Assembly: GCA_023249635.1 (NCBI GenBank)
Contig: JAHFCH010000021.1
Location: forward strand, 1-35,787
Length of the DNA stretch: 35,787 nucleotides
Direction of reading: 5' to 3'
Source: Fibrobacterota bacterium
Lineage (GTDB): Bacteria; Fibrobacterota; Fibrobacteria; UBA11236
The notes under the pieces were generated by a model. The model was not told the origin of the DNA. It made no database searches and saw only the letters and a program-made list of their open reading frames with translations. Numbering within the stretch: the first letter of the stretch is position 1; each line of letters opens with the position of its first letter. Of the stretch, positions 1-7,504 are shown one piece after another. Position numbers and translations under genes: made by a program.

Positions 1-1983
1 CACGCATTTGATGTTGCCGTATAGTTCGGACACGTAATAGAAGGCGGAGTTGGGATCAACGGAAGGGTTGGCCACGAAGGCGATGTTGACCGGCATCCGG
101 AAGCCGGTGGCCGCGATTTCGGCCTGGATGCCGGATTGGCGCATGGCCCAGGGGCTGCCCGCGCCCGGGGGCGGCAGCACGGGGGCGCCGTTGGTGCGGA
201 TGGCGCGGGCCGAGAAGGGGCTCCATTCCGTGGCCGGATCATTGCTGTTGTCGCGATGGCGGGTGCGGAAATTGTAGTCGGTGGATCCCATCAAAGAGGT
301 ACGGCCCGCATGTGAGCCCATGAAGACCCCATCGCCAAGATGGGTGTGCAGCTTTTCGATGCCGCCGATGCAGGAGGTGAACCAGATGCGTTCGGAAGGC
401 GCCACCGTCCAGATCTCATAGTCGGAACAGCGATGGGTGCTGGCCGCGTCCGGATCGGAGAAAGGCGCGGTCTCCATATGGAAATCCTCGGGGTTGACCA
501 TCCCTCCGGCCTGGAAAGGCTCGGTGATGGTGGGCGCGTTGGGGGGCCGATTGCCGGAAACGATCCAGGAGTTGGGGATGGTTTGTTTCGCGAGACCGGG
601 GCCGGAAACGCTGACATCGATTACCTGGCCGCCGCCCAGCTCGAAGAAGGCCACGCCGACCGCATAGGTGCCGGCCGCGAGGTTGATGACGCCGCTGCGT
701 TCCTGGGGACCATGCAGGCCGTCATTGTCCACCACCAGGGTGGAGCCCACCCACAGGCGGCTGCCGTCGTCGGAGTTGGTGTAGAAGGTATACGCGCCCG
801 CCGTCGGGATGGCGATGTTGGCATCGAAGCGTAATCCGAAATTGTCCTCGCGCAGGCGCGGGGCCACGCTGATGGAAGTGGTGGTTCCCGAGGCCGCAGG
901 CGTAAGGGCGTTGAAATCGGGCAGGGCGTTCCAGGCGCCCTCGTAGTAGCGGTAATTCCACATGGCGGTGGCGGCAGGCAGGTAGAACAAGCGCGCATCC
1001 GGCACCAGGGCCTTGGCCAGTCCCGGTCCGGCGAAGGAAACTTCCATTACCTGATCGCCGCCCTTTTCGAAGAACTCGGCGGTGAAGGAATGCTTGCCGG
1101 CCTTGAGACCGATGGTCCCGGCTTGTTCAACCGAGCCATGCAGCCCGTCATTGTTGACTACCACGGTGGATCCGATGGAGAAACGGCTGCCGTCGTCGGA
1201 ACGCGTATAGAAGGTATAGCTGCCGTCGGTGGGCACGTCGATGTAGCCGGTATACTTGAAGGCGAAGAAATCTTCCTGGGTGCGGGGCGTCAGCAGGAAA
1301 TTGTTGAGGGTGCCGAGCTTGGCGGGCTGCAGGGCCGCGAAGTTGGGCAGCGCGTCCCAGGTACCCTGGTAGTATTGGTAGACTAGGCCCGCGACCACGC
1401 CGGCGGGAGCATCGGGGTTGCGCAGGGTGACGGGAGGGGTGCGGAAAAAACGGCTGTCGGGAATCAGGGCTTTCGCCAGGGTCGGTCCCGCCAAGGAAAC
1501 ATCCAGTACCTGGTCACCGCCCAGCTCGAAGAAATCCACGGTGATGGAATGCTTGCCGGCCTTTAGGGAGATGACGCCCGCTTGTTCCGCGGCGCCATGT
1601 AGGCCGTCGTTGTTGACCACCAGGGTGGTCCCGATCCACAGTTTGCTGCCGTCATCGGAGCGCGTGTAGAAGGTGTAGTTGCCGTCGACGGGCACGTCCA
1701 CGTAGCCCGTGAAGCGGAAGCCGAAATTATCTTCCTGGTTGCGCAGGGTCAGCAGGCAATTGGAGGCTGTGCCTGCTTTGACGGGAGTCAGCGCATTGAA
1801 ATCCGGCAAGGCATTCCAACTTCCCTGGTAATACTTGTAATCGATCCCCTGGATAACGCCCGCGGGGGCGTCCGGCGCGCGTTGCGCTTGGACCGCGGAG
1901 GCGGCCGCAAGCAAGGCCAGGGCGGCCAGGGCGGAACGGGAAGTGAAGGGGATGGCCATGGAAGGAACGGCAAAGCGGATCAT
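1..1983 (-). CDS. Secreted PA14-repeat protein with sugar-dehydrogenase-like domain (partial, 3' end beyond window)
   Basis: This reading frame is open from an ATG at 1983 to the window edge, giving 661 codons with no stop. GAGGG lies 5 bases before the ATG. Residues 1-33 form a signal peptide ending near AVQAQ. Three PA14-type domains follow at about residues 48-165, 200-318 and 343-460, each starting with YY(Q/E)G-W-ALP-F and carrying TFYT-SDDGS, the typical PA14 core. Residues 473-600 look like a fibronectin-III-like linker (PNAPTITEP to FSARAIRTN). From about residue 615 the sequence (GFRMPVNIAFV, FYYVSELYGNIKCV) matches the first propeller blade of soluble glucose/sorbosone dehydrogenase-like proteins. 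PA14 domains commonly bind carbohydrate, so I infer an extracellular sugar-binding oxidoreductase or adhesin. The catalytic part is outside the window, so the enzyme assignment is tentative. Confidence 0.85.
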   Translation of the reverse strand, partial: MIRFAVPSMAIPFTSRSALAALALLAAASAVQAQRAPDAPAGVIQGIDYKYYQGSWNALPDFNALTPVKAGTASNCLLTLRNQEDNFGFRFTGYVDVPVDGNYTFYTRSDDGSKLWIGTTLVVNNDGLHGAAEQAGVISLKAGKHSITVDFFELGGDQVLDVSLAGPTLAKALIPDSRFFRTPPVTLRNPDAPAGVVAGLVYQYYQGTWDALPNFAALQPAKLGTLNNFLLTPRTQEDFFAFKYTGYIDVPTDGSYTFYTRSDDGSRFSIGSTVVVNNDGLHGSVEQAGTIGLKAGKHSFTAEFFEKGGDQVMEVSFAGPGLAKALVPDARLFYLPAATAMWNYRYYEGAWNALPDFNALTPAASGTTTSISVAPRLREDNFGLRFDANIAIPTAGAYTFYTNSDDGSRLWVGSTLVVDNDGLHGPQERSGVINLAAGTYAVGVAFFELGGGQVIDVSVSGPGLAKQTIPNSWIVSGNRPPNAPTITEPFQAGGMVNPEDFHMETAPFSDPDAASTHRCSDYEIWTVAPSERIWFTSCIGGIEKLHTHLGDGVFMGSHAGRTSLMGSTDYNFRTRHRDNSNDPATEWSPFSARAIRTNGAPVLPPPGAGSPWAMRQSGIQAEIAATGFRMPVNIAFVANPSVDPNSAFYYVSELYGNIKCV
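600..1840 (-). repeat. Three tandem PA14 coding repeats
   Basis: Three units of about 350-430 bases lie in direct tandem inside the left-edge gene, near 1500-1840, 1020-1385 and 600-960. They share near-identical stretches encoding TFYTRSDDGS, VVNNDGLHG and AGKHS-FFE-GGDQV. The first two units are the closest to each other; the third has diverged (TFYTNSDDGS, VVDNDGLHG). This points to internal duplication, with the first two units duplicated or converted more recently. Confidence 0.75.
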
Positions 1984-2111
1984 GAATACCCTCGGATGAA
2001 AATGCAGCGTGGGAGAAAAATTCGTTACTCGGACGCTGTTTGTCATGACCCCAAACGCGACCGGTTTCACATGAAATGGAGAAGTTGCGGAAAACGTACA
2101 GGAGATCGCGT

Positions 2112-2152
2112 AAAAAAATCCGACGAAACGCCCTGGTTACGGGCGCGTCGGA
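2112..2152 (-). terminator. Rho-independent terminator after the beta-helix lipoprotein gene
   Basis: On the minus strand a stem TCCGACG / CGTCGGA (2146-2152 with 2119-2125) is extended by CGCCC / GGGCG (2141-2145 with 2129-2133) around a 7-base loop, with a 3-base bulge between the two parts. A run of seven T follows (A on the plus strand at 2112-2118). It lies 58 bases past the stop of the lipoprotein gene at 2210 and 128 bases before the next start at 1983, so the PA14 gene probably has its own promoter in between. Confidence 0.8.
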
Positions 2153-2209
2153 AAACGGTGAGAATAATTGGGAAAGCCGGGGAGGCGCGTCCGCACGTCC
2201 GGACCGGCG

Positions 2210-3331
2210 TCACTCCAGTACGGAGTGGATGACCTCGATGCGCGTGTCCTCATGCATGGATATGCCCGGGCGGGCGTACCAGGATCCGCCGGTATTCAGG
2301 CGCAGCACGGTTTCCTCCAGCTTGATGTTCCCGGTATGATCGTTGGTGACGAAGAAGATTCCCGAGCCGTAGGACTCCACTTCATTGTGTTCGATCAGGG
2401 TGCCGCATAACGAGAGCGTCATGGTATTGCCGTCATTGTAGATGGCCCCGCCGCTGCCGCCGCCGGGAGTGTTGCTCTGGGCCGGGTTGCCGCCGTTTCC
2501 GACCGCGCGGTTATACGAGAACAGGCTGTTGTAAATGCTCCAGGAAACCCCGATGCTGCTGATGCCGCCTCCGTTGGAACCGGTGTTGCCGTAGCCCGAT
2601 GCGCCGCCGAAGGTGCAATTGACCAGGATAACGGGTTTGCCTGCCGACTGGCTGAAGGCGCGGATGGCCCCGCCGCCCACGTCCGCTCCCGTGCGGACGC
2701 ATACGTTTCCGAAGAAGCGGCAATTGACGGCTTTGAAGCGGCCTCCCCGCGTCCAGATGGCCCCGCCGCCTCCATCCAAGTCCTCGCCGGTCCCGGCGTT
2801 CCCGTCCACGAAAGTGAGGTTCTGCACGGTCAGCCGGGGATGATCCTGATCCTGGCAATGCGCCGTGGTCCAGTGCAATTCCTGATCACAGGTATTCATG
2901 TACAGGATGCGCCCCGCGCCGCCGCCGCTCAGGGTCACCAGTCCGCCGCCGTCGATGACGATATCGGGACCGGAATCGTTGAATACCTTGGCGGGCCGCA
3001 GCATGGCCAGGGTAACCGGCGCGCTACCGCAGGCGAAAGTGATGGCGCCTCCGCGGGCCACCGCGGCGATGAAGGCTTCGGCCGTGCAGGAGGCGGCCGA
3101 ACCGTCGCCGACCACGGTCTTCGGTTTGGAAACGTCCCCGGTCCCGGCCTCGGCGGGGATGGGGCATTTGCCGTCCGGATTGCCCGCGGCCGGGCCGCTG
3201 GCGGGATTGGTCAGGGGATTCTTTACATCGATCGCGGCCGGGCTTTCCGTCGCCTTGTCGCAGGCCGCGAGGAAAAAGGAGCAGATGCAAAAAAGGCATG
3301 CCGCAATGCGCATGTCTTGAGTATAACGCAT
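2210..3331 (-). CDS. Beta-helix (polymorphic-outer-membrane-like) lipoprotein
   Basis: The protein has 373 residues from the ATG at 3331. An in-frame ATG at 3313 would give a more compact signal peptide (MRIAACLFCICSFFLAAC) and may be the true start; neither has a clear ribosome site. The lipobox FLAAC-DK marks it as a lipoprotein. Residues 60-370 carry short glycine- and asparagine-rich repeats (NLTFVDGNAG, NCRFFGNVC, NCTFGGASG, NSLFSYNRAVG) of the right-handed parallel beta-helix type, as in polymorphic outer membrane proteins and pectate-lyase-like folds. GGGGAIW, GGGAIRAF and GSGGAIYND are typical of this class. I see no catalytic set that would name a substrate. The gene lies 22 bases after the DUF3224 gene on the same strand and is followed by a strong terminator. 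Confidence 0.8.
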   Translation of the reverse strand: MRYTQDMRIAACLFCICSFFLAACDKATESPAAIDVKNPLTNPASGPAAGNPDGKCPIPAEAGTGDVSKPKTVVGDGSAASCTAEAFIAAVARGGAITFACGSAPVTLAMLRPAKVFNDSGPDIVIDGGGLVTLSGGGAGRILYMNTCDQELHWTTAHCQDQDHPRLTVQNLTFVDGNAGTGEDLDGGGGAIWTRGGRFKAVNCRFFGNVCVRTGADVGGGAIRAFSQSAGKPVILVNCTFGGASGYGNTGSNGGGISSIGVSWSIYNSLFSYNRAVGNGGNPAQSNTPGGGSGGAIYNDGNTMTLSLCGTLIEHNEVESYGSGIFFVTNDHTGNIKLEETVLRLNTGGSWYARPGISMHEDTRIEVIHSVLE

Positions 3332-3353
3332 CCGGGGCGTACGAGCAGCGGCT

Positions 3354-3791
3354 TCAGGAACCCCAAATCGGAACTTCGGCCATGGCCATCCCGTATTCCA
3401 GGGTGAAGGGGTATTCCTTCTGGTGCCCGGCGAGGATTTCCGCCCGGCCCGTGATCCCGATCAGCTCCCCCGTGCCTGATCCGTCCACGATCAGGGATGT
3501 CTGGACCATCTGGTCATGGGAGTAGGTCCCGCTATGGCGGAAGACGAAACTGCCCGGCAACCCTTTCAGCATTCCGGTAATGCGCTCATACCCGATGTAC
3601 TCGGCCGAACCATCGGTCTGGTATGCCATCAGGTATTCCAGCACCCCTTCGCCTTCGAGTTCGCCGGTGTAGGTTTTCTTTACGCTCACCTTGGTCAGTT
3701 TGCCGCTATGGCCCGGGCCTGCGTCGATCTCATGTTCGGAGAAGGTTTTCTCTTCCCATCCTGCCATCTTGAAATTGGATTGGCAACGCAT
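3354..3791 (-). CDS. DUF3224 family protein
   Basis: This 145-residue cytoplasmic protein matches DUF3224, a small beta-barrel family of unknown function. Family hallmarks seen are TKVSVKKTYTGELEGEGV near residue 33, EYLMAYQTDGSAEYIGYERI, GSFVFRHSGTY, GSGTGELIGI, and the end motif AGHQKEYPFTLEY. The frame is open further upstream to 3980, but I chose the ATG at 3791 because GGAGG stands 5 bases before it and the family fold begins just after. No signal peptide is present. The gene sits 160 bases downstream of the alpha/beta hydrolase gene and 22 bases upstream of the beta-helix lipoprotein, all on the minus strand. Nothing here shows its role. Confidence 0.85.
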   Translation of the reverse strand: MRCQSNFKMAGWEEKTFSEHEIDAGPGHSGKLTKVSVKKTYTGELEGEGVLEYLMAYQTDGSAEYIGYERITGMLKGLPGSFVFRHSGTYSHDQMVQTSLIVDGSGTGELIGITGRAEILAGHQKEYPFTLEYGMAMAEVPIWGS

Positions 3792-3951
3792 TCCGCCTCC
3801 TTTTCGTCGGTGATCCGCCTCCATTTCAAATAACCTTTTTGCGCGGGGGGATGCCGCTCCCGCCCCAATGGCAGGCTGGTCCGCTTGGGGAGGAACGGGA
3901 GAAGAATGGGAAGCTTGGGGAGGATTGGGGGCTATTCGAGACGATTCGGGA

Positions 3952-5427
3952 CTATTCGGGACGCAAGCGGCCTTCCGCATCGCTTACCAGGCCGCCGGCC
4001 CGGGTGGCCCAGCCCCATGCCCGACCGCGGGCGTACCGGCCCGCTCCCTGGGGAGAACCGGCCGGGAGAGCGGCCTTGCGCGGGGCCAGGGATACCTGCC
4101 CCGAGGCCAGTACCTTGAGCACGGCAGGATAAACGTAGTCGGGATCGCCGCGATCGTTGGCGGTGCGGTAGAGATCGCCGATGGTGCGCGCGACCGGCCC
4201 GGCGAAAACCGTCTTGCCCTTCCAGGTAACCGTAACGTTACGGTCGAGATCCAGCAGGGAATCGTTCAGGGAAATCGTCAGGGAATCGATATTGGCTTCG
4301 GCGATGGCCACTTGCTGCCCCGTGATGGCGGCGGCCAGGCGCGCCTGCTTGGGGCCGCCCGTCTTGGCGGCCAGTCCCAGCCAGTAGAACCGGAACTGGG
4401 TGGGATGGCCCGGCACGGCTTTGACGGCGCCGGTGGAAGGGAAGGAATTGGTGCCGACCGTGGTATCCTGCAGCCACACCACCTTGGCGGGATGGGGCCG
4501 GCGGGTGAAGTTGAAGGTCCAATCCAGCGCCACCTTGTCCTCCAGATCCATCCAATGCGGTTTGCCCGCGTGCACTTGCACGTCGTACTTGTAGAAACCG
4601 GGATCGGCATCCTGCAGCGCCTGGATGGCCTTACCGTAGGTGACGCAGATGGTATTCCGCCCATAGGACGCGTCCAGGCCGCCTACGTGCATGGTGAAGC
4701 CGATGCCGCGGAGGTTTATCGGCGAGGCATTGTTGGGATAACCCGCCATCATGGCCGCTGCGGCCCAGCGATCGGCCATGCGCGGCGCCATCTGGTAGGT
4801 GCCGTCGCCGCCGGCGGAGTAACCCATCACGTATACGCGATTGGGATTGGCCCCCAGATTGGCCACGCACAACTGGATGATGCGATCGAAGAAGCCGTCG
4901 ATATGATCCTTATGCCACATGTTCCAGGCGTCGGTGGGCGCGCGCGGCGCGAGGTAGATGCCCTTGGGCTGGTACAAGCCGATCTGGTTCTGCCATTGCT
5001 CATCGTTGACGGCCTTCTCGGCATCGCCTCCGCCATGCATGGAAATGTAGAGGTCGTACCCGGCCGCGGGCTTGCTGCCGTAGATGCGGTAGTCGAAGGG
5101 CATCTCAAGCTTTTCGGCGTTGACCAGTTTTTTTCCGCTCCATTCCGCCGCGCCGGAAGCCTTCACGTATGCCAATCGTTCGGCCCACACCAGCGCGCGG
5201 GCCTGGGTGGATTGCGGCGCGGTCAGCCCGATGGAAGAGAAGGCTTGGGACTCAAGGGCGGGACGGGAAGCGCGTGGCAGCTTAAGCCAGGCGTCCAGGT
5301 CTTCCACGGGACCCGCGGCCACAAGGCTTACTGTCCCTGCCATCAGGGCCAACAATGCTTTCGCCAGGCTCGTCCTAGGCGCCTTGGAAAAGAAGCATGA
5401 AGCATGCGGCTCGAATGCGGCTTCCAC
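3952..5427 (-). CDS. Secreted alpha/beta hydrolase (esterase/PHB-depolymerase-like)
   Basis: The protein has 491 residues from a GTG start at 5427, with GGAGG 7 bases upstream. Residues 1-39 form a signal peptide with a long n-region and hydrophobic core LAKALLALMAGTVSLVAAG. The hydrolase domain shows the oxyanion motif HGGG at 131-134, the nucleophile elbow GYSAGG with Ser204, a possible acid Asp252 and His291 in GKPHWMD, the order expected for the catalytic triad. The region after residue 310 is probably a beta-sandwich. The last 50 residues (arginine- and glycine-rich) look unstructured. The family includes acetylxylan and feruloyl esterases as well as polyester depolymerases, so a role in polymer breakdown outside the cytoplasm is an inference. 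The substrate cannot be named from sequence. Confidence 0.85.
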   Translation of the reverse strand: MEAAFEPHASCFFSKAPRTSLAKALLALMAGTVSLVAAGPVEDLDAWLKLPRASRPALESQAFSSIGLTAPQSTQARALVWAERLAYVKASGAAEWSGKKLVNAEKLEMPFDYRIYGSKPAAGYDLYISMHGGGDAEKAVNDEQWQNQIGLYQPKGIYLAPRAPTDAWNMWHKDHIDGFFDRIIQLCVANLGANPNRVYVMGYSAGGDGTYQMAPRMADRWAAAAMMAGYPNNASPINLRGIGFTMHVGGLDASYGRNTICVTYGKAIQALQDADPGFYKYDVQVHAGKPHWMDLEDKVALDWTFNFTRRPHPAKVVWLQDTTVGTNSFPSTGAVKAVPGHPTQFRFYWLGLAAKTGGPKQARLAAAITGQQVAIAEANIDSLTISLNDSLLDLDRNVTVTWKGKTVFAGPVARTIGDLYRTANDRGDPDYVYPAVLKVLASGQVSLAPRKAALPAGSPQGAGRYARGRAWGWATRAGGLVSDAEGRLRPE

Positions 5428-5547
5428 CCTGCATCCTCCGGCCCTTACCGGGCGCTATGGGGTTTTCGACCTGGTAAATCTCGCGCGGAAGGCGCGGGCG
5501 CGCCCCGGGAATCGTTCGGGAATACCGGGATGCCGTTGTCCGGCGGA

Positions 5548-6144
5548 CTACCGGTGGGGGGTTTTCCCCACCTGGCGGTGGCGGAAACAGCCGACGATAT
5601 GGTCGTTGACCATGCCGGTGGCTTGCATATGCGCGTAGCAGATGGTGGAACCGACGAACTTGAACCCGCGCTTGCGCAGATCCGCGCTCATGGCGTCCGA
5701 CTCCGGGCTGGTGGGCCGGTAATCCTTGTGCGCCTTGAGGGCATTCACCTTGGGCTTGCCTCCGGTGAAGCCCCACATATAGGCGGCGAAGCTACCGAAC
5801 TCCTTTTGCACTTCCAGGAAGCGACGGGCATTGTGCACGGCGGCTACGACCTTGGCCCGATTGCGGATGATGCCGGGATCGAGCAGCAGCTTTTCGATTT
5901 TCGCATCGCTGAAGCGGGCCACCTTGGCGGGATCGAATCCGGCGAAGGCCTTGCGGTAATTTTCGCGCTTGCGCAAAACCGTATACCAGGAAAGGCCCGC
6001 CTGCGCGGCCTCCAGCGTGAGGAACTCGAAGAGGCGGAGATCGTCGCGCACGGGCACGCCCCACTCCTCGTCGTGGTAGGCGATGTAGTCGGGCTTGGAG
6101 AGATCGACCCAGGGGCAACGGAGCGGAGCGGCTTTCTTCGGCAT
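5548..6144 (-). CDS. tag: DNA-3-methyladenine glycosylase I
   Basis: This 198-residue enzyme excises 3-methyladenine from alkylated DNA as the first step of base excision repair. It matches Tag along its whole length. CPWV begins the fold, YHDEEWGVPVRDD follows, and TLEAAQAGLSW holds the catalytic-site Glu45 and Trp53 (Glu38 and Trp46 in the E. coli enzyme). The zinc-binding set of the family is complete: Cys10, His24, His182 and Cys186. CYAHMQATGMVNDH is the conserved C-terminal segment. Length and start agree with the family. The ATG at 6144 is 37 bases from the next gene's stop at 6182, so the two may be co-transcribed. Confidence 0.96.
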   Translation of the reverse strand: MPKKAAPLRCPWVDLSKPDYIAYHDEEWGVPVRDDLRLFEFLTLEAAQAGLSWYTVLRKRENYRKAFAGFDPAKVARFSDAKIEKLLLDPGIIRNRAKVVAAVHNARRFLEVQKEFGSFAAYMWGFTGGKPKVNALKAHKDYRPTSPESDAMSADLRKRGFKFVGSTICYAHMQATGMVNDHIVGCFRHRQVGKTPHR

Positions 6145-6181
6145 GGCGGAAAGGTAGCAAGCCGGCGGGAGCCGGCCGCAA

Positions 6182-6697
6182 TCAGCGGATGGAAGGGAAC
6201 AGGCGCAGGACCGCCAGCAGGGTGAGCACGGCGAGGCCGGCCACCAGCGACCACCAGCCTGCGGCGCCCCACCAGGCGGCCTTGATCCAGGCCGCTTCGG
6301 GACGCTTTCCCGAGGACAGTGCCGCCACCAGGCGGGTAATGCTGATGAGGCCGGTGATGATGAAGCCCAAGGTCATGGGCCAGATCATCGTCCATAAGGC
6401 AAGCATCCACCACGGATGGGATCCGCTGTCATCGGGCAAGGGCATGGGTAGGGAGAAACGCCGGGCCGCCACCGCATAGGCCAGGGAGAAGGCGACCGCC
6501 GCGCCGGTCAGGGTCCAGAACAAGACCCGTTCCTGTTTCCACAAGCCTTCCACCCAGGCGGGATTCTTACCGCCGAAGGTCACTTCCCAATAACCCGCCT
6601 TTTCCCGTTCCAGGCGCAATTGCCGCCCATGGGCTTTGGCCGCGGCCAGGAACAGGGCCGCGCTGCCCGCCAATACCAATATATCCGCCGTGTCCAT
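6182..6697 (-). CDS. Four-helix membrane protein of unknown function
   Basis: The predicted protein has 171 residues with four likely membrane segments at about 5-20, 57-79, 97-122 and 142-167. The loop after the first helix (residues 22-55) is charged (KAHGRQLRLEREKAGYW). I recognise no family. The same frame stays open further upstream, but that part lies antisense to the BON lipoprotein gene, so the ATG at 6697 (MDTADILVLAG) is the sensible start even though its ribosome site is weak. It precedes tag on the same strand by 37 bases. Composition and helix pattern support a real gene; function is unknown. Confidence 0.7.
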   Translation of the reverse strand: MDTADILVLAGSAALFLAAAKAHGRQLRLEREKAGYWEVTFGGKNPAWVEGLWKQERVLFWTLTGAAVAFSLAYAVAARRFSLPMPLPDDSGSHPWWMLALWTMIWPMTLGFIITGLISITRLVAALSSGKRPEAAWIKAAWWGAAGWWSLVAGLAVLTLLAVLRLFPSIR

Positions 6698-6805
6698 CGT
6701 CCGGAAAATAACGTCATCGCCGTTGATCCGCGCCCGGAAAGTCGCGGACCGAAGAAAATTCCCCCGGTATCCCTCCAAAAGATATTTTCGCCTTGGAATC
6801 CGCTG

Positions 6806-6822
6806 CGGGGCATGCAGCCCCG
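6806..6822 (+). promoter_or_regulatory. Hairpin in the leader of the BON lipoprotein gene
   Basis: CGGGGC (6806-6811) pairs with GCCCCG (6817-6822) around a 5-base loop. It ends 8 bases before the AAGGAG ribosome site of the BON lipoprotein gene. It could influence mRNA stability or translation; no known riboswitch or thermometer family is recognised. Confidence 0.35.
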
Positions 6823-6841
6823 GCGGCACCAAGGAGTGAAT

Positions 6842-7459
6842 ATGAACCGACTGATTGGATTGGCAGTCTCCGCCTTGATCAGCATGGGCGGACTCGTCGC
6901 GTGCAATAAAACCGCCCGGCAGGAAAGCGCCGAGGACAAGTCCAATAGCCTGAAACAGGAAGCGCAACAGACCGCCGAGAACATCAAGGAAGAGGCCAAG
7001 GAGGCCGCCGCCGATGTGAAGGAGGGCGCCAGCCAAACCGCCAGCAATATCAAGGAAGGCGCCAATGAGGCCGCCGACAAGATCAAGGCGGAAGCGGAAA
7101 AAGCCGGCGATGCCCTGAAAGAAGGCGCAGACAAGGCCGCAGCCAAGACCAGCGAAGCCGCCCGCCAGACTTCCGCCGACATCCACGAGACCCTGACCGG
7201 GGATCGCGGTAAGACCCCGGCCGATGAGAAGCTCAACGTACGCATCCGGACGGCCCTCAAAGCGAGCGTCGTGGCCTCCAAAGAAGCCGGCGACGTAAAG
7301 CTGGATACCAAGGATGGTCACGTAACCATCGTGGGAACGGTGGCCACTTCGGACGGCAAAAAGGAAATCGCCCATGTGGCCCGCAAGGTCGCGGGGCTCA
7401 CGCATGTGGACGACGATATCAAGATAGCCCAGAAGGTCGGCCAGGCGGCCGGCGACTGA
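6842..7459 (+). CDS. BON-domain lipoprotein with LEA-like helical repeats
   Basis: The start is the ATG at 6842, with AAGGAG 5 bases upstream; 205 residues. The lipobox GLVAC puts the lipidated cysteine at 21. Residues 38-115 are an alanine-, lysine- and glutamate-rich amphipathic helix with an 11-residue period (AENIKEEAKEA, ADVKEGASQTA, SNIKEGANEAA, DKIKAEAEKAG), resembling LEA or apolipoprotein-like repeats. Residues 125-200 form a BON domain (LNVRIRTAL, GDVKLDTKDGHVTIVGTV, GLTHVDDDI), as in OsmY-like stress proteins that associate with membranes. I infer a periplasmic, membrane-protecting role under osmotic or desiccation stress. The neighbouring potassium-related block fits that theme but is not proof. 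Confidence 0.9.
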   Translation: MNRLIGLAVSALISMGGLVACNKTARQESAEDKSNSLKQEAQQTAENIKEEAKEAAADVKEGASQTASNIKEGANEAADKIKAEAEKAGDALKEGADKAAAKTSEAARQTSADIHETLTGDRGKTPADEKLNVRIRTALKASVVASKEAGDVKLDTKDGHVTIVGTVATSDGKKEIAHVARKVAGLTHVDDDIKIAQKVGQAAGD

Positions 7460-7466
7460 TCGACGC

Positions 7467-7490
7467 GGCGCCCCGCTCGGGGCGCCTTTC
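7467..7490 (+). terminator. Terminator after the BON lipoprotein gene
   Basis: GGCGCCCC (7467-7474) and GGGGCGCC (7479-7486) form a perfect 8-base stem with a GCTC loop, followed by TTTC. It starts 7 bases after the stop codon. The T-run is short, so it may be weak, but it separates this gene from the convergent permease gene ending at 7505. Confidence 0.65.
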
Positions 7491-7504
7491 ACCGCTTCAG
7501 GCCT

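Noticed and set aside
3319-3324. TATACT on the minus strand just before the second ATG of the beta-helix lipoprotein
   Set aside because: No -35 is found at a proper distance and the start point would fall on the start codon; likely chance.
3868-5400. Long plus-strand open frame antisense to the alpha/beta hydrolase gene
   Set aside because: It has no recognisable domains and its composition mirrors the coding strand; GC-rich genes produce such frames. The minus-strand protein has a clear nucleophile elbow and signal peptide.
5553-5572. Stem GGTGGGG / CCCCACC at the end of tag
   Set aside because: It lies inside the last codons of tag and is not followed by a T-run on the minus strand, so it is not an intrinsic terminator.
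6698-7492. Upstream extension of the four-helix membrane protein frame
   Set aside because: This part is antisense to the BON lipoprotein gene, which has a ribosome site, lipobox and conserved domain.
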